From Neelides folsomi (taxonomy: Eukaryota > Arthropoda > Collembola > Neelipleona > Neelidae): 64,000 nt of DNA. Of the stretch, positions 45,006-63,252 are shown piece by piece; the first letter of the stretch is position 1, and the number at the start of each line of letters is the position of its first letter. Both the position numbers and the translations under genes were made by a program. The DNA lies in NCBI GenBank assembly GCA_034687125.1, contig JAQGBZ010000252.1, forward strand, positions 28,078 to 92,077, read 5' to 3'. The notes under the pieces were generated by a model. That model was not told the DNA's origin. It searched no databases and saw nothing but the letters and a program-made list of their open reading frames with translations.

Positions 45006-45993
45006 CTGAAACAATGGATATATCTACTCTACCTACATATAAAATATTATATATCTGCTACTTTATTGTGTTTCTCTCATTAAATCTCAACCTCGTCTCC
45101 TTTTCGTGTTCTCTTCTAGCTACTTTTATCGTGTCTGTATTTATGTCAATGAACTTTTGAAAGCTTGAATACCCACCAAGTTTCCAAATTTATGGCAAAC
45201 GACCTTATAATATACTAAGGAGGAATTTGTAAATATGAATTCATAACTTTAATATAGGAATTTATGCGAAGATATCTGTTTGGCTCTGACAATGAATAAC
45301 GTAAAATATAAACATGAATCAAACTCATGTTTTGTACTTTTTATGCTGAAAATGTAAAGGAATAAATAATATAAGTTTTAAATTATCCAAACACGATAAG
45401 ATATCTTGTAGTAAGCAGAAGCACTAACGTGAATTCTTTAAATGTAAAGTACATAGGTGTACTCTATATAATATATTCTAGGTGGTAATAGTGGTAATAA
45501 AGTAATATAACTATTTTAAAATACAGATACTTCTGACAATGAGCGAATTTATTAATTTGGTTAAGCCATTAAACCTATTAACTGATATTTATTCCGATAT
45601 GTAATCACTATGATGAGTTGACGAGTGATCAGAGCTCGCTTTTGTTAATATGTGATTGCTCTTTATAGGATCAAAACAGCCCCAACTTGAGATTATAAAA
45701 ACTATCAAGTCAATGCTCAATACTCATTGTAATTGTAACGGTATAGGTTTTAAAGTAATTGCAAGATACTGGATTTATTTTTATAATAATAACTTTATTT
45801 AATATACCTATTTTTAATTAATAAATTAGAAGTAGTGTGACAATAAGTATTATATTCATTGAGAAATTAATTTTCTTGTAAAAATCTAACATGTATACAC
45901 ACGAATATACGCAATAAACGTAAAAATGGGAGCGTTCCTCTTACAATTAGGTAGTAAGATATTCACAATTAATTAGGTATCCTAATTATGATG
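45006..45993. other. intergenic or 5' part of the DUF547 gene
   Basis: AT-rich stretch between the DUF547 gene and the end of LSM4. It may contain undetected 5' exons of the DUF547 gene; none could be supported. Confidence 0.4.
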
Positions 45994-46845
45994 TTAGTTT
46001 CTTTGAAATCTTCCTCCTCTATCTCCACCACCTCCGCCTCTTCCACGGCCGCCACCACCACCTCTTCCTCCTCTGTCACCTCCTCCTCCCATGCCTCCAC
46101 GACCTCCTTGCATTCCTCCACCTTGAAATTAAAAAAATATTATCGGACTGTATTGAGCTTCGAAGTAGATCTAATGCTATTTTAAAACTCTAATTATAGA
46201 TCTCTTTTGCCGAATTTAATTTATCTATACCTCGTCCACCGCCCCTCCCTCCACGTCCTCCACCTCCACGACCGCCTCGGAAGTCTCTCCTTCCTCCTCG
46301 GCCACCGCCTCCAGAATTTTGTTCGTCTTTGACAAGCTCAAGGACTTCGTCTGGAATTCGAAGATATTTAATGTTGGTTCCGCGAATATAGCATTCAGGC
46401 ATCCTCCAGAAACGATCTCCATCCTTTTTAATTGGAAAATATTATTTAGATTTTATTCAATAAAGCCAATTGAATGGTGAGTTAACACAGAAGCAATTCG
46501 TATTAAAAATTGATTGTTTACCCTTGATGTACAAATGACATCTCTTAAACAAATATTCATCCAACCATCACAAGCTTGCAAATGTCCGTTGTATGTTTCT
46601 CCGTTTTTCAATTCTACAAGCTGAAAATGTAAAAAAATGATTAAAATCTAGTAAATAATAAAGAATTTTAACTATTGTCAAAATTGAATTGTGTGAAATT
46701 GTCAATGTCATTTTACCATCGGCATGTATTGAGCCGCCCTCAAAAGTGACAATGGCAGCTATAAACAAAAAAATGAATATTAAATATTTAAATATATTTT
46801 TTCGATCTAAAAATATTGCGAATATAAAGCTGTTTTACTAACCAT
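45994..46845 (-). CDS. LSM4: U6 snRNA-associated Sm-like protein LSm4
   Basis: Subunit of the LSm2-8 ring (U6 snRNP) and the LSm1-7 ring (mRNA decay). Five exons on the minus strand: 46843-46845 (ATG only), 46717-46758, 46522-46620, 46231-46423 and 45994-46121, about 154 residues. The sequence begins [15 protein letters not shown] and continues [14 protein letters not shown], then [16 protein letters not shown], the Sm1 motif region. Next come [15 protein letters not shown] and [14 protein letters not shown], the Sm2 motif. The tail is an RGG/GGR-rich low-complexity region (about 80 residues) ending GGRFQRN, longer than in human (139 residues total). It lies head-to-head with eEF2, whose first exon is also a single ATG codon. 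The Gly-rich tail is typical of LSm4 and is expected to help P-body assembly. Confidence 0.95.
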
Positions 46846-47368
46846 TTTAGCTATTTAACAATTTAGTCGAACTTTTTATTGCTAAATCTCGACTCGACTC
46901 TTTCACTAATTAACAATTGTTCCAATAAATAACCACTCTATCGAATAAATCCAATATTACGCTAATTCTAAATGTCTCAAATGCCGATTTTCTTGATGCC
47001 GATTGACTTTTAATGCTTAAATTCAGAATTAAATGGATTTAATTAAATCGGTTTCAGTTTAAATATCTCTTCGCATAGCCGCCAATAGAAGTAATTGGGT
47101 GTACAAACGACCTCCAGTTAATTTTCATTGGTATGAATCTGAAAATCTGACTGAACGTTGTATTCCATACATAAAGTATAGTCCCAAAACAAACTTCCTC
47201 TTTCTCTCCCTGCTTTAGTAGGAGGAGGGAAAGTCTGATAGCTCAGCGCCTTTGAGCAAAAACGAGTGAGTTGTCCGCCAGGATTTCACAGGTTCTTTAC
47301 TCTCGAGACTCGGTTCCTGCCGCATCTCATTTTCTTCCGCCAACTCTCCGAAGAAATAAGGAGTCATC
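46846..47368. promoter_or_regulatory. shared LSM4/EEF2 upstream region
   Basis: The divergent start codons are 523 bp apart. Pyrimidine runs on the eEF2 strand near 47205-47218 (CCTCTTTCTCTCCC) and near 47296-47304 resemble the 5' TOP tracts common in translation-factor mRNAs. The transcription start is not fixed by the sequence alone. Confidence 0.45.
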
Positions 47369-51557
<4,189 letters not shown>

Positions 51558-52880
51558 ACCCAGGTTGAGTTATGAAATAAAAAAGAATTATTAAAAGTTT
51601 GTGGGAAGATGAGTTTGTTTGTTTCTTTTTTTCTTAATACATTATTCTTAATTAGTTAATTTATGGTTAGTTATTTACTGTAAACACACAGCTTCTTCAT
51701 TTCATTTCTTACAAGTGTTTTTGTAAGCCGAAATCTATGTTTATTGATAATTATATTCTACAGGATAGAGCAACTATAAATTAGAGAAGACGGTAGAAGG
51801 TCTTCAAAAACTAGACATTTCTCAATTTTATAAAAAAATTAAAACAATTGTTAAATATCATTATTATATCTTTCTATATTCTATACCCTTTCTGCTAAAT
51901 GGGTTTAAAATATATTTATATGTTTATTCAAGCCATTTCCTAGAAATAATCAAAAGGTTAAAATTTAATCATCTTTAATCGACCTTGTTGAATTCTTTTG
52001 GAGATGAAGGCATTATTGCCAAATGTTATATTAATTTTAGAGATTTTTGAGTAATTAATTCTTAGTGCTTTTAAGAATTACTATTAATATGTTATTGAAT
52101 TGCCTACATGTTTAAGGGTTAAACTCGTGCATCAATACTAAGGCCCAGAATAAAGAAACAAACAAGCGACTTTGAGCGTTTCTCCACCTTGATTTTCATA
52201 ATTGCTGATTCCATTTTGCCTCTGGCATTGGCTAGAATAAATTTTTAGTTCATTCATTGTATCATATATCATACAATATATTTATGAAAATGAAGGTCTT
52301 TAGAATACTAAAATGTAAAATGAGAATTGATGAGTAAGCAGATGCATTGAACATGTCAAAAAAATTCGGATGTAGATGTAATAATTTGCAATATGAATAG
52401 CAAGTAAGCATTTGATTATCTCTGCATATAAGAAAGTTATATAAAAATTTCCATTTTGTAAAGGCATGGATTGAATGAGTTGGGACTACGTGGCAGGTAT
52501 GGTGTCCCAATGCTTACCCTATCAAGGAGGCTATGACGAGTTTAATGCAAATAAGTAGATTTGTAGGATTTGCACATTTTCCTCATATTGCAATGTATTT
52601 CCCATGTATTGGTCATATCATATCCTAGAGTTGTCTGTGCATTGAGGTAGACGTTTTGTTCCAGTGCTAAATTGCTATTACTTGCCTTGCATTGGCATTG
52701 GATTGTGCTCATTGTAGTCTGCGGACTCGGCCTGACATTGAATTGGGAGAAGATCGGAAGGTGGCGTAGTGGAAGGGAAGTCTTTGCCGTTAAATCACTC
52801 CTTGGCTCCCTCCCTTTCAATTGATACCTCTTCGGGTAGTTGGTCCTCCGTCCTTGTCGGTTAAATTCATCTTGGACATC
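51558..52880. other. intergenic, eEF2 3' flank and REEP5 upstream
   Basis: AT-rich spacer; the last 200 bp before 52881 are GC-richer and are the likely promoter of the long REEP5 isoform. Confidence 0.5.
51576..51581 (+). terminator. eEF2 poly(A) signal
   Basis: AATAAA, 19 nt after the eEF2 stop codon. Confidence 0.6.
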
Positions 52881-55566
<2,686 letters not shown>

Positions 55567-55610
55567 ATTCTATTATGTTGTGAATATATAAAATGTTATA
55601 TTTACTCCCA

Positions 55611-55616
55611 AATAAA
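55611..55616 (+). terminator. REEP5 poly(A) signal
   Basis: AATAAA, 44 nt after the REEP5 stop codon. Confidence 0.55.
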
Positions 55617-55883
55617 TTGATTATATTGATTAATTGTTAACCATAAAATTCTTGTTAATAAGTCTATACCTATACAAAAAACTCTTTGATAAATTAATTA
55701 TTGAAATGGAATTTTTGTAAATTATTCTCTCCTCTACGATATGCCTACGATTTTACTTCATATAACTATAATATGAAATTGACATAATGAAATATTGAAT
55801 AAAAATTTAAAAAAATTGTTTATAAATAAAAATATTTCGTTTTTATTTACATATCTCAAAGAAAAATAAAGTTTGCGTTAATT

Positions 55884-57295
<1,412 letters not shown>

Positions 57296-58981
57296 TTATT
57301 GTTCTTTTCCGAAAAATATTCCTTTCGCAAAAGCATAAATTCCCTTTCCTGCTTTTCTTATTCGCACTGAACTCGTGCTTTTACTTTTGGAGAAAGGAAA
57401 AGCTGAGATTTCCGTAGGCGAATTTTCCGCACTTCCTTGGCCCATGAAGGCATGTGGTTCCAAAATTCTTCCTCCACCTTGGAACGAATTGGATCTCATA
57501 AGACTTGTCTTGGTCAAGAACTTCCTCCTAAAATTGGGAGAAGTGATTGGGAATCTTCTGGGTGGAGGTGCCGTTGATGTGGACGGCTGTGGTTCTTCCT
57601 CTGCTTCTTCAACCCAACTTGCTTCTTCTTTCTTAAGACAACCGACGATCCTCGGCGGTTCAACTTCTTCATTCCTACGCTCTTCAGCTAGGACTGGCGT
57701 GAAAATGGTTCTCTTTGTAGTGACAAATACATTCCTTTGAGCCAACACTTGATGATGGTAGGAGAAAGGGGAAAAACAATGTTTTTGAGTTTCATACTCA
57801 TCATCAGATTCTTCTTCCTCCTCGTCCTCGACCAGGACAGGCTTCACTTTCCAAATAATCCGGGGTTGTTCGTTGTCTTGTTTTGGAATTGAGGGGCTTG
57901 GACTTTCCGCTGCTTCCTCTCGTTCTTCTTCAACTGTTTTCAATGGATAGAGCTCTGGGTGTGAACCACGGTCAGCTTCCTCCTCTTCTTCCGACTCTGT
58001 AAATGCACTTAACGATGGAGATCTTGCGGATGATTCGAGATCGGACGATCTTCTTCGACTTTTCCCTGAAACACCCGATAAAAGCTCGGAATCAGTGTTG
58101 GATTTAGCAAAGGAATCTTCTGTTGCTCCTTCGTCAATTGAAGAACTTTCACCGGAAAAATTCTACAAATTAAATAATTTTAATTACATTACTAAAAGGA
58201 ACTGCAAAGATCAATAAAATAAGCTCATGCAAAAAGTAATATTGATTAAATTAAAAAATAATATTCAGGTTTATTAAATATAAATAATTAAATGAACCTC
58301 ATGATTGTAAAAAGCTTCTTCTTGGTCAAATTCTTGATGTTGTTGTGGAGGTAAATCCCTTGCCATTTCCAATAATCTTGCTTCTCTTTCTTCGCACTCT
58401 TTCAGTTCCTTTCTCAGCCTTGCTTGTTGTTCTCTCACTTTTTGTAATTGTCCAAAGATCCATTCAGTCTGTCCACCCCCGTAACCTTTCTTATTCTCCC
58501 ACTCGAGGAACTTTCTCGAGAACTCTTCTGGGAATTTTTTGAGCAAATCGTCCTCGTTCATCCTCACTTGTCCAGTGCTGATTTTCCACATTTCCCAATC
58601 AACTCCTGAGGAAGAGCCAGAAGGAATCCGCCGTTGGGGGTGAAGTTCATCAGAGAGCCTTCGTTGTAATTCTTCAAAGTTCCTCATGATTTCGTCTTCG
58701 TCAGAAAGTCTCATGGTTGGTTCTGTTAGATCCGGAAATTTTTTGATTCCTTCTTCCATTCTCATTGAGTCTTGAGTGGAAGATGTTGAAGGCTCTGGTG
58801 GAATTTTATTTTTCCTCAGGAGTCGCTTAACCCTTAACCAAGTCCTTAAAAGTTTCCCACGTTTTCCGCATCCTCCCCCTGTTATGGGGATATTTGGAAG
58901 AGATTTTGAGCGTCTTCTTCTTTGCCTTGGTTGGGAAATCCACCCGGTGTCATCTTCCTTGAGTTCAGTTGAATCCGCCAT
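57296..58981 (-). CDS. unrecognised basic/coiled-coil protein
   Basis: Two exons on the minus strand, 58298-58981 and 57296-58162, phase 0, 516 residues. The start MADSTELKEDDTGW is the first Met of the frame. The N-terminus is Arg/Lys-rich (RQRRRRSKSLPNIP, then KRGKLLRTWLRVKRLLRKNK), followed by Ser/Thr-rich text. Two segments look like helices: IMRNFEELQRRLSDEL, and FSRKFLEWENKKG leading to a charged coiled coil, QLQKVREQQARLRKELKECE. The second exon encodes an acidic, serine-rich disordered region and a basic C-terminus (KSTSSVRIRKAGKGIYAFAK). I recognise no domain. The RSKSLPNIP and LMRSNSF stretches resemble basophilic-kinase or 14-3-3 sites, which is inference. It starts 241 bp from METTL25B in the opposite direction. 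Confidence 0.75.
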
Positions 58982-59222
58982 TCAAGAGGTTCTTTTTCTC
59001 ACTGCCCGTATTTTTAGATTCATCTTGACTTCCGTTCCCTCCCCAGCAGCACCCGATGAACCAACTGCTTTTGCCACATTAATTCTCCCATCCCATATAG
59101 CTTTATCCTATCTGTATATCATACGCGTACTTGGAGATGTGTCGTTCTTTTTCTTCATGTGGTACGAGAGAGTGAGCTTGAACTTGGTCTTATAAAAATA
59201 CGATTTGTGACTTTCAGAGGAT
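58982..59222. promoter_or_regulatory. bidirectional promoter interval
   Basis: Only 241 bp separate the divergent start codons of the unrecognised gene (-) and the METTL25B-like gene (+), so both 5' UTRs and promoters must fit here. Confidence 0.55.
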
Positions 59223-62043
59223 ATGGAGAAGATTCAACCTTGGCTCGACAGCATTTATAGATTTCTCAATCATTTTGGCCACCTCACAGATGCATTTGTA
59301 GTTGTGAGTCTCGCTTTGATTAAATTCACTTCAAGGATCATTTTTAATCCAGGATTTTATGACAGGAGCATTTCACGGAAAGCCATTGGGAGAAAATCCC
59401 AAAATCCTGGCAAGACTTTTTACTTGGCCTTCAACCGTCTCAAATTCCAAGTTGGGCAGAAGGGACGACTCAAATTGCCGGAACTCCCTTGGGTCTTCTT
59501 GCGCTATTGAATGTTGTCAAAATATTAAGCATACCAAGAATTCCTGTTGTGACCGTCGATCAAGAAAAAGATTCTCAACATGATAAACTTTACTTTCTTA
59601 AAGTAAAGTTGAAAAAACAACATGAAATAACAAAAATGGGCAATGTAAGCTTTCTATGTATTTATCCCAATGAAAGTCATTTGTCTTATCACTCTTAAAT
59701 ACGCTCTAAAATATGGAGATATAATAATTTAAATGAATTGTAATATTTATAACTTTATAACTTTACAGCTCATTTACAAGTTGGCTAGTCATGCTGACAC
59801 AAAAAACTTGATAGATGTTGGGTCTGGTGTAGGACATTTAGCACGATTTCTCGCATCTAAATACGATTATCATTTAAAAGCCTTTGATTCTACACATCAA
59901 TTCACAACAAGCGCGAAGTCAGTATTATATCTAGTTATTTCCCAAACTTTTATTCATTTACTATTGTTTTATACTCTATAACTTTTTTTAAAGATTGTTA
60001 GATGAATCTTCAAAACAAAGACTGAAAAAAGATTTCAAATTGGAACATTTGAATCAAAGAGTCGATTCAGAATCAGATATTCAATTTGAAACTTCAAATT
60101 TTGGAATAGTCGGATTGCACACTTGTGGAAATTTGGGCCCAACTATCTTAAGAACTTTTGTATCTTCCAATTCAACGTTTCTCGTTTCAATCGGCTGTTG
60201 TTACATGAAGTTGGATTCTTCGGGGTTAATTATATAAATAATGTGAATTTTACCTATAACCCCAAATTTTAAGTCCAAAATGTTGACTAACATATTACTC
60301 TTATTTATAATTTTTTGTAGATTTCCAATGAGCAATTACTTAAAAGCTATGAATGTTAAGATTTCATATGAGGCATTAGAGTTGGGATGTCATGCAATTG
60401 AATCTCATATGGATAAATTATCAAGAGTCGAATCCTCACGTTTAAAGGCCCATTGCTATCGTGCTGCACTTGAAACGCTTCTGGTTAAATATAATATGAA
60501 GCGTGCTGGCATTCGTCCTGTTTTAAGAATTGATAATCTATCTTTCAAAGAGTACTTTCAAACCTTAAATAATAAAAATACTCACCAATCTGAACTTTTG
60601 CTAATTAGTTTATCAGTGCTTTAATAATTTTAAATAATTTTTAAGATATTGCGAAGTCGCATTAAACAAACTTGATATTGAGCTTGATCCGGAATTATTG
60701 GAATCTGGAGAATTTGAAGATTTGTTGAAACGATGGTGGGAAGTTGTTTCATTCTACACATTGAGAATTCTCATTGCACCTCTTATCGAAACTTTCGTGC
60801 TTCTTGATAGACAACTCTTTTTATTCGAAAATGGTATGACTAACAATAAGAATATTTTATAAATATATGTTGATTAGGGAGTCTAAAATGTTAGCGTAAT
60901 ACATAATAGGGTAAATACAAAATGGCGTAATTGTCTAGGCGTAATATTAATATGACTTAAGTAAATAATGGCGTAATGTTAATATAGCTTAATATTAATA
61001 TAGCGTAAGTATTTAATGGCGTAATATTAATATAACTTATGTATTAATGGGGCGTAGTATTATAATGGCGTAAGTATTTAATAGCTTTGAACTTTAATAC
61101 CGTAAATATTTTATAGCGTAAATATTCACTGTATTTAATAGCGTATAGAATTATTTAGCGTACGTATTTTATAGCGTAAATATTCACTGTATTTAATAGC
61201 GTATAGAATTATTTAGCGTACGTATTTTATAGCGTAAAATTCACATTCAAATGAATATTGATGATAAAGATAAAACTTCATTTTCAGCAATATTTTCCGA
61301 GGTTTTAGATGATTTACATCTTGCTAAACAAGAAACTATTGGATTGAATGCAATGCTTATGAATTGTCTTTGTAATTGTAATCTTTACTATAAAGATATC
61401 CTTCGTGAACTAATTGATTTCCCCTTCATATATTTATGAAGTTCTTGATCTCAACCTTTTCATGGTCAGGAAATATCAGTTATATAAATAATAAATTAAT
61501 ATTATGTAAATTAGAGGCAATTTCTTTGTTTATTCTTATTTAACTTATCGTGTTTCATTCATGTTTTCATGAATAGATACATTGGTTTAAAAGAGACTTT
61601 AAAAGAGACAATGTTAAATATTTAGATAAGATACAAAAATACAATATAAAGACAAAGCTAAATAATTTACCTCCTTAAAATGCAATATATAATGTTAATA
61701 TAAAACTTACGTTGCTTTAATATTAAGCTATAAAATATTTACGTCATTAAAGTTCAAGGCTATTAAATACTTACACGATATTAATATTAAGCTATTAAAT
61801 ACTTAAGCTATACTAACATTACGCCATTATTTACTTAAGTCATATTAATATTACGCCTAGACAATTACGCCATTTTGTATTTACCCTATTATGTATTACG
61901 CTAACATTTTATGCTCCCGTTGATTATCTATCAATTGATGCTATTTGGTTGTGTGTTTTATAGATTGCAAAGGAGAAATAATGACTCTTTTTGATCCGAA
62001 GATATCCGCTCGAAACATAGCTGTGATAGGAAGAAAATTTTAA
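59223..62043 (+). CDS. METTL25B: METTL25B-like (RRNAD1) methyltransferase-domain protein
   Basis: Seven in-phase exons: 59223-59303, 59366-59644, 59769-59917, 59994-60224, 60321-60551, 60646-60833 and 61964-62043; 412 residues. Family text: HWEKIPKSWQDFLLGL, KKQHEI, DVGSGVGHLARFLA (SAM-binding motif I), GLHTCGNL, SIGCCYMKL, HCYRAALETL, LIAPLIETFVLLDRQLFL and the ending LFDPKISARNIAVIGRKF. The fifth donor is GTACTT within AAAGAG, chosen because it keeps the EY-CEVALNKL alignment. The last exon lies beyond a 1,042-bp transposon in intron 6. METTL25 and METTL25B are related; GCCYMKL and the length favour the B type. The substrate is not known to me. Confidence 0.9.
60877..61105 (+). repeat. left terminal inverted repeat
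   Basis: Pairs with the right repeat; nearly identical over the outer ~115 bp, then subterminal similarity, e.g. AAGTATTTAATAGCTTTGAA here against AAGTATTTAATAGCCTTGAA in the right arm. Confidence 0.88.
61103..61235 (+). repeat. 60-bp tandem repeat inside the transposon
   Basis: A 60-bp unit, starting TATAGCGTAAATATTCACTG, occurs about 2.2 times in a row with no visible mismatches between copies. It lies just inside the left arm only. Confidence 0.85.
61251..61439 (+). CDS. coding-like ORF inside the transposon
   Basis: A 62-codon open frame from ATG (MNIDDKDKTSFSAIFSEV) to TGA (IDFPFIYL). It lies in the unique centre of the element, not in the inverted repeats. Its composition looks like real protein: a helix (SEVLDDLHLAKQETIGLNAM) and a cysteine-rich patch (NCLCNCNLYYKD). 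It could be a captured host exon fragment, a relic of the transposase, or chance. I do not recognise it. Confidence 0.35.
   Translation: MNIDDKDKTSFSAIFSEVLDDLHLAKQETIGLNAMLMNCLCNCNLYYKDILRELIDFPFIYL
61695..61918 (-). repeat. right terminal inverted repeat
   Basis: Inverted counterpart of the left repeat. The inner boundary is approximate because of indels. Confidence 0.88.
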
Positions 62044-62281
62044 ATCAAATGTGATTAGAAACACACTGCGTACAAAAAAAGGACAATTAAGTATATGAAC
62101 TACAATCATTTTTATTTAAATCTTAAATACTGATATTAGAAATGCAATTGGCCCAAAGCATACATACTTTTAGGGTCATACTAAATGTTATATTAACAAA
62201 TATTTGGTAAAATTTACAAAGATTAACTTTTTTTAATTTCATAATATAATAATTAGTATACATAATTTGATGTTAAATATC

Positions 62282-63252
62282 TTATATCATGTTAAAAATA
62301 GTTATCGTTAATAACATAAACATCATATAAAAGTTGAAAGTATTATTGAAAATCTTTGCTCCTTCATTATTAGGATGGTGATCAGAGTGAGAGTGATCTG
62401 CATGCTCTTTTCCATGTTCTTCTTTTGGTTTGTCAATTCGGCGCATTTGAAGAGTATGGGATTTCGTATCATTGTCATGAATTTGAAAAGTATATTCGCC
62501 GTTTACTTTCTTTGGACTCACTGATTGCCAAGCCCAAATGATTTGTACGGAATTCTACAAAAAAATACCAATCAGTTAGAGAATGCATTTAAAAAACACT
62601 TAAATTATCATACTTAAAATTCCATTAATTCTTAGATAAAATAATTATTTTTACATTTTTAAGGTTCATGTCATTTTTATCTAAAGTATTCCATTTCCTT
62701 TTGAATATAATTCTTGTCATTCCGTTTTCATAAGCTCCATTTACTAGGCTGTAATCTTGCCCAATGTCTTTTACTGGATGACTGTTACCAGTTGCATGAT
62801 AATCCTATAATATTCATTTTTTATAAAATAATCGTTTTTTTAAATATAATTCCTTGAGTTAAAATTGTTCAACTTACAAATAAGTGAGGACCGTCAATAT
62901 CAACCCAACCAATAACAATATCACATCCTTCCATGGTTCCTAACCATGGCGAACAAAATCCAACAGCCACGTAGCCGCTCACACTTGCACACATTTCCAT
63001 AAATAAGTTTTCCGGATCTGTTGAGTTCCACTTGATGGACATTTTAGTTGGCTTAGGCAATTTTAAGTTATGCTGCCATTTGGGCTCTCCAGTGCCGGGA
63101 TGACTATGTCCCATTGTGTCACCATAATCATGATCAGGATGATCATGATCAGAAATATCACTATCGGTTGTTTCATCCCCGTGATCATGGCCCATATGCC
63201 CAAGTCCACCGGTAATTAGAGCAGCTATAAAAATTGCACAGAACTTCCGCAT
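62282..63252 (-). CDS. secreted/membrane-anchored DOMON-domain protein with His-rich N-terminus
   Basis: Three exons on the minus strand: 62878-63252, 62655-62804 and 62282-62554; 265 residues. A signal peptide (MRKFCAIFIAALITGG) is followed by a His/Asp-rich segment (HMGHDHGDE, HDHPDHDYG, MGHSH). Next is a DOMON domain of the dopamine beta-monooxygenase/MOXD type: YVAVGFCSPWLGTMEGCDIV, IGWVDIDGPHLF, DYHATGNSHPVKDIGQDYSL and IIWAWQSVSP. A second His-rich stretch (EHGKEHADHSHSDHH) follows, and the last 18 residues are hydrophobic (FYMMFMLLTITIFNMI). The tail suggests a GPI signal or a C-terminal anchor. The copper monooxygenase domains that normally follow are absent. DOMON domains bind heme or sugars in family members; the His clusters could bind metal, which is inference. 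Converges with METTL25B, stops 238 bp apart. Confidence 0.9.

Larger units (their letters stand above)
60877..61918. mobile_element. 1,042-bp nonautonomous DNA transposon (MITE-like) with 8-bp target duplication
   Basis: The element begins GGGAGTCTAAAATGTTAGCG and its right end, reverse-complemented, reads GGGAGCATAAAATGTTAGCG. The terminal inverted repeats match over the first ~115 bp with 3 mismatches, and similarity continues with indels to about 230 bp. The flanks carry a perfect 8-bp duplication, GTTGATTA (60869-60876 and 61919-61926). It sits inside METTL25B intron 6; removing element plus one duplication leaves an intron of about 80 bp, the normal size here. The arms are full of a GCGTAA motif, a possible transposase-binding repeat. 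Eight-base duplications occur in hAT, P and Merlin groups; the GGGAG end is not typical hAT. No transposase is encoded. Confidence 0.92.

Noticed and set aside
45988..46185. Ser/Thr-rich plus-strand frame
   Set aside because: Reverse complement of the Gly/Arg-rich LSM4 tail, not a separate gene.
60552..60645. Read-through of METTL25B exon 5 to the stop at 60622
   Set aside because: Family alignment (FKEY followed by a ~17-residue helix and the APLIET block) is kept only if the GTACTT donor at 60552 joins the acceptor at 60645.
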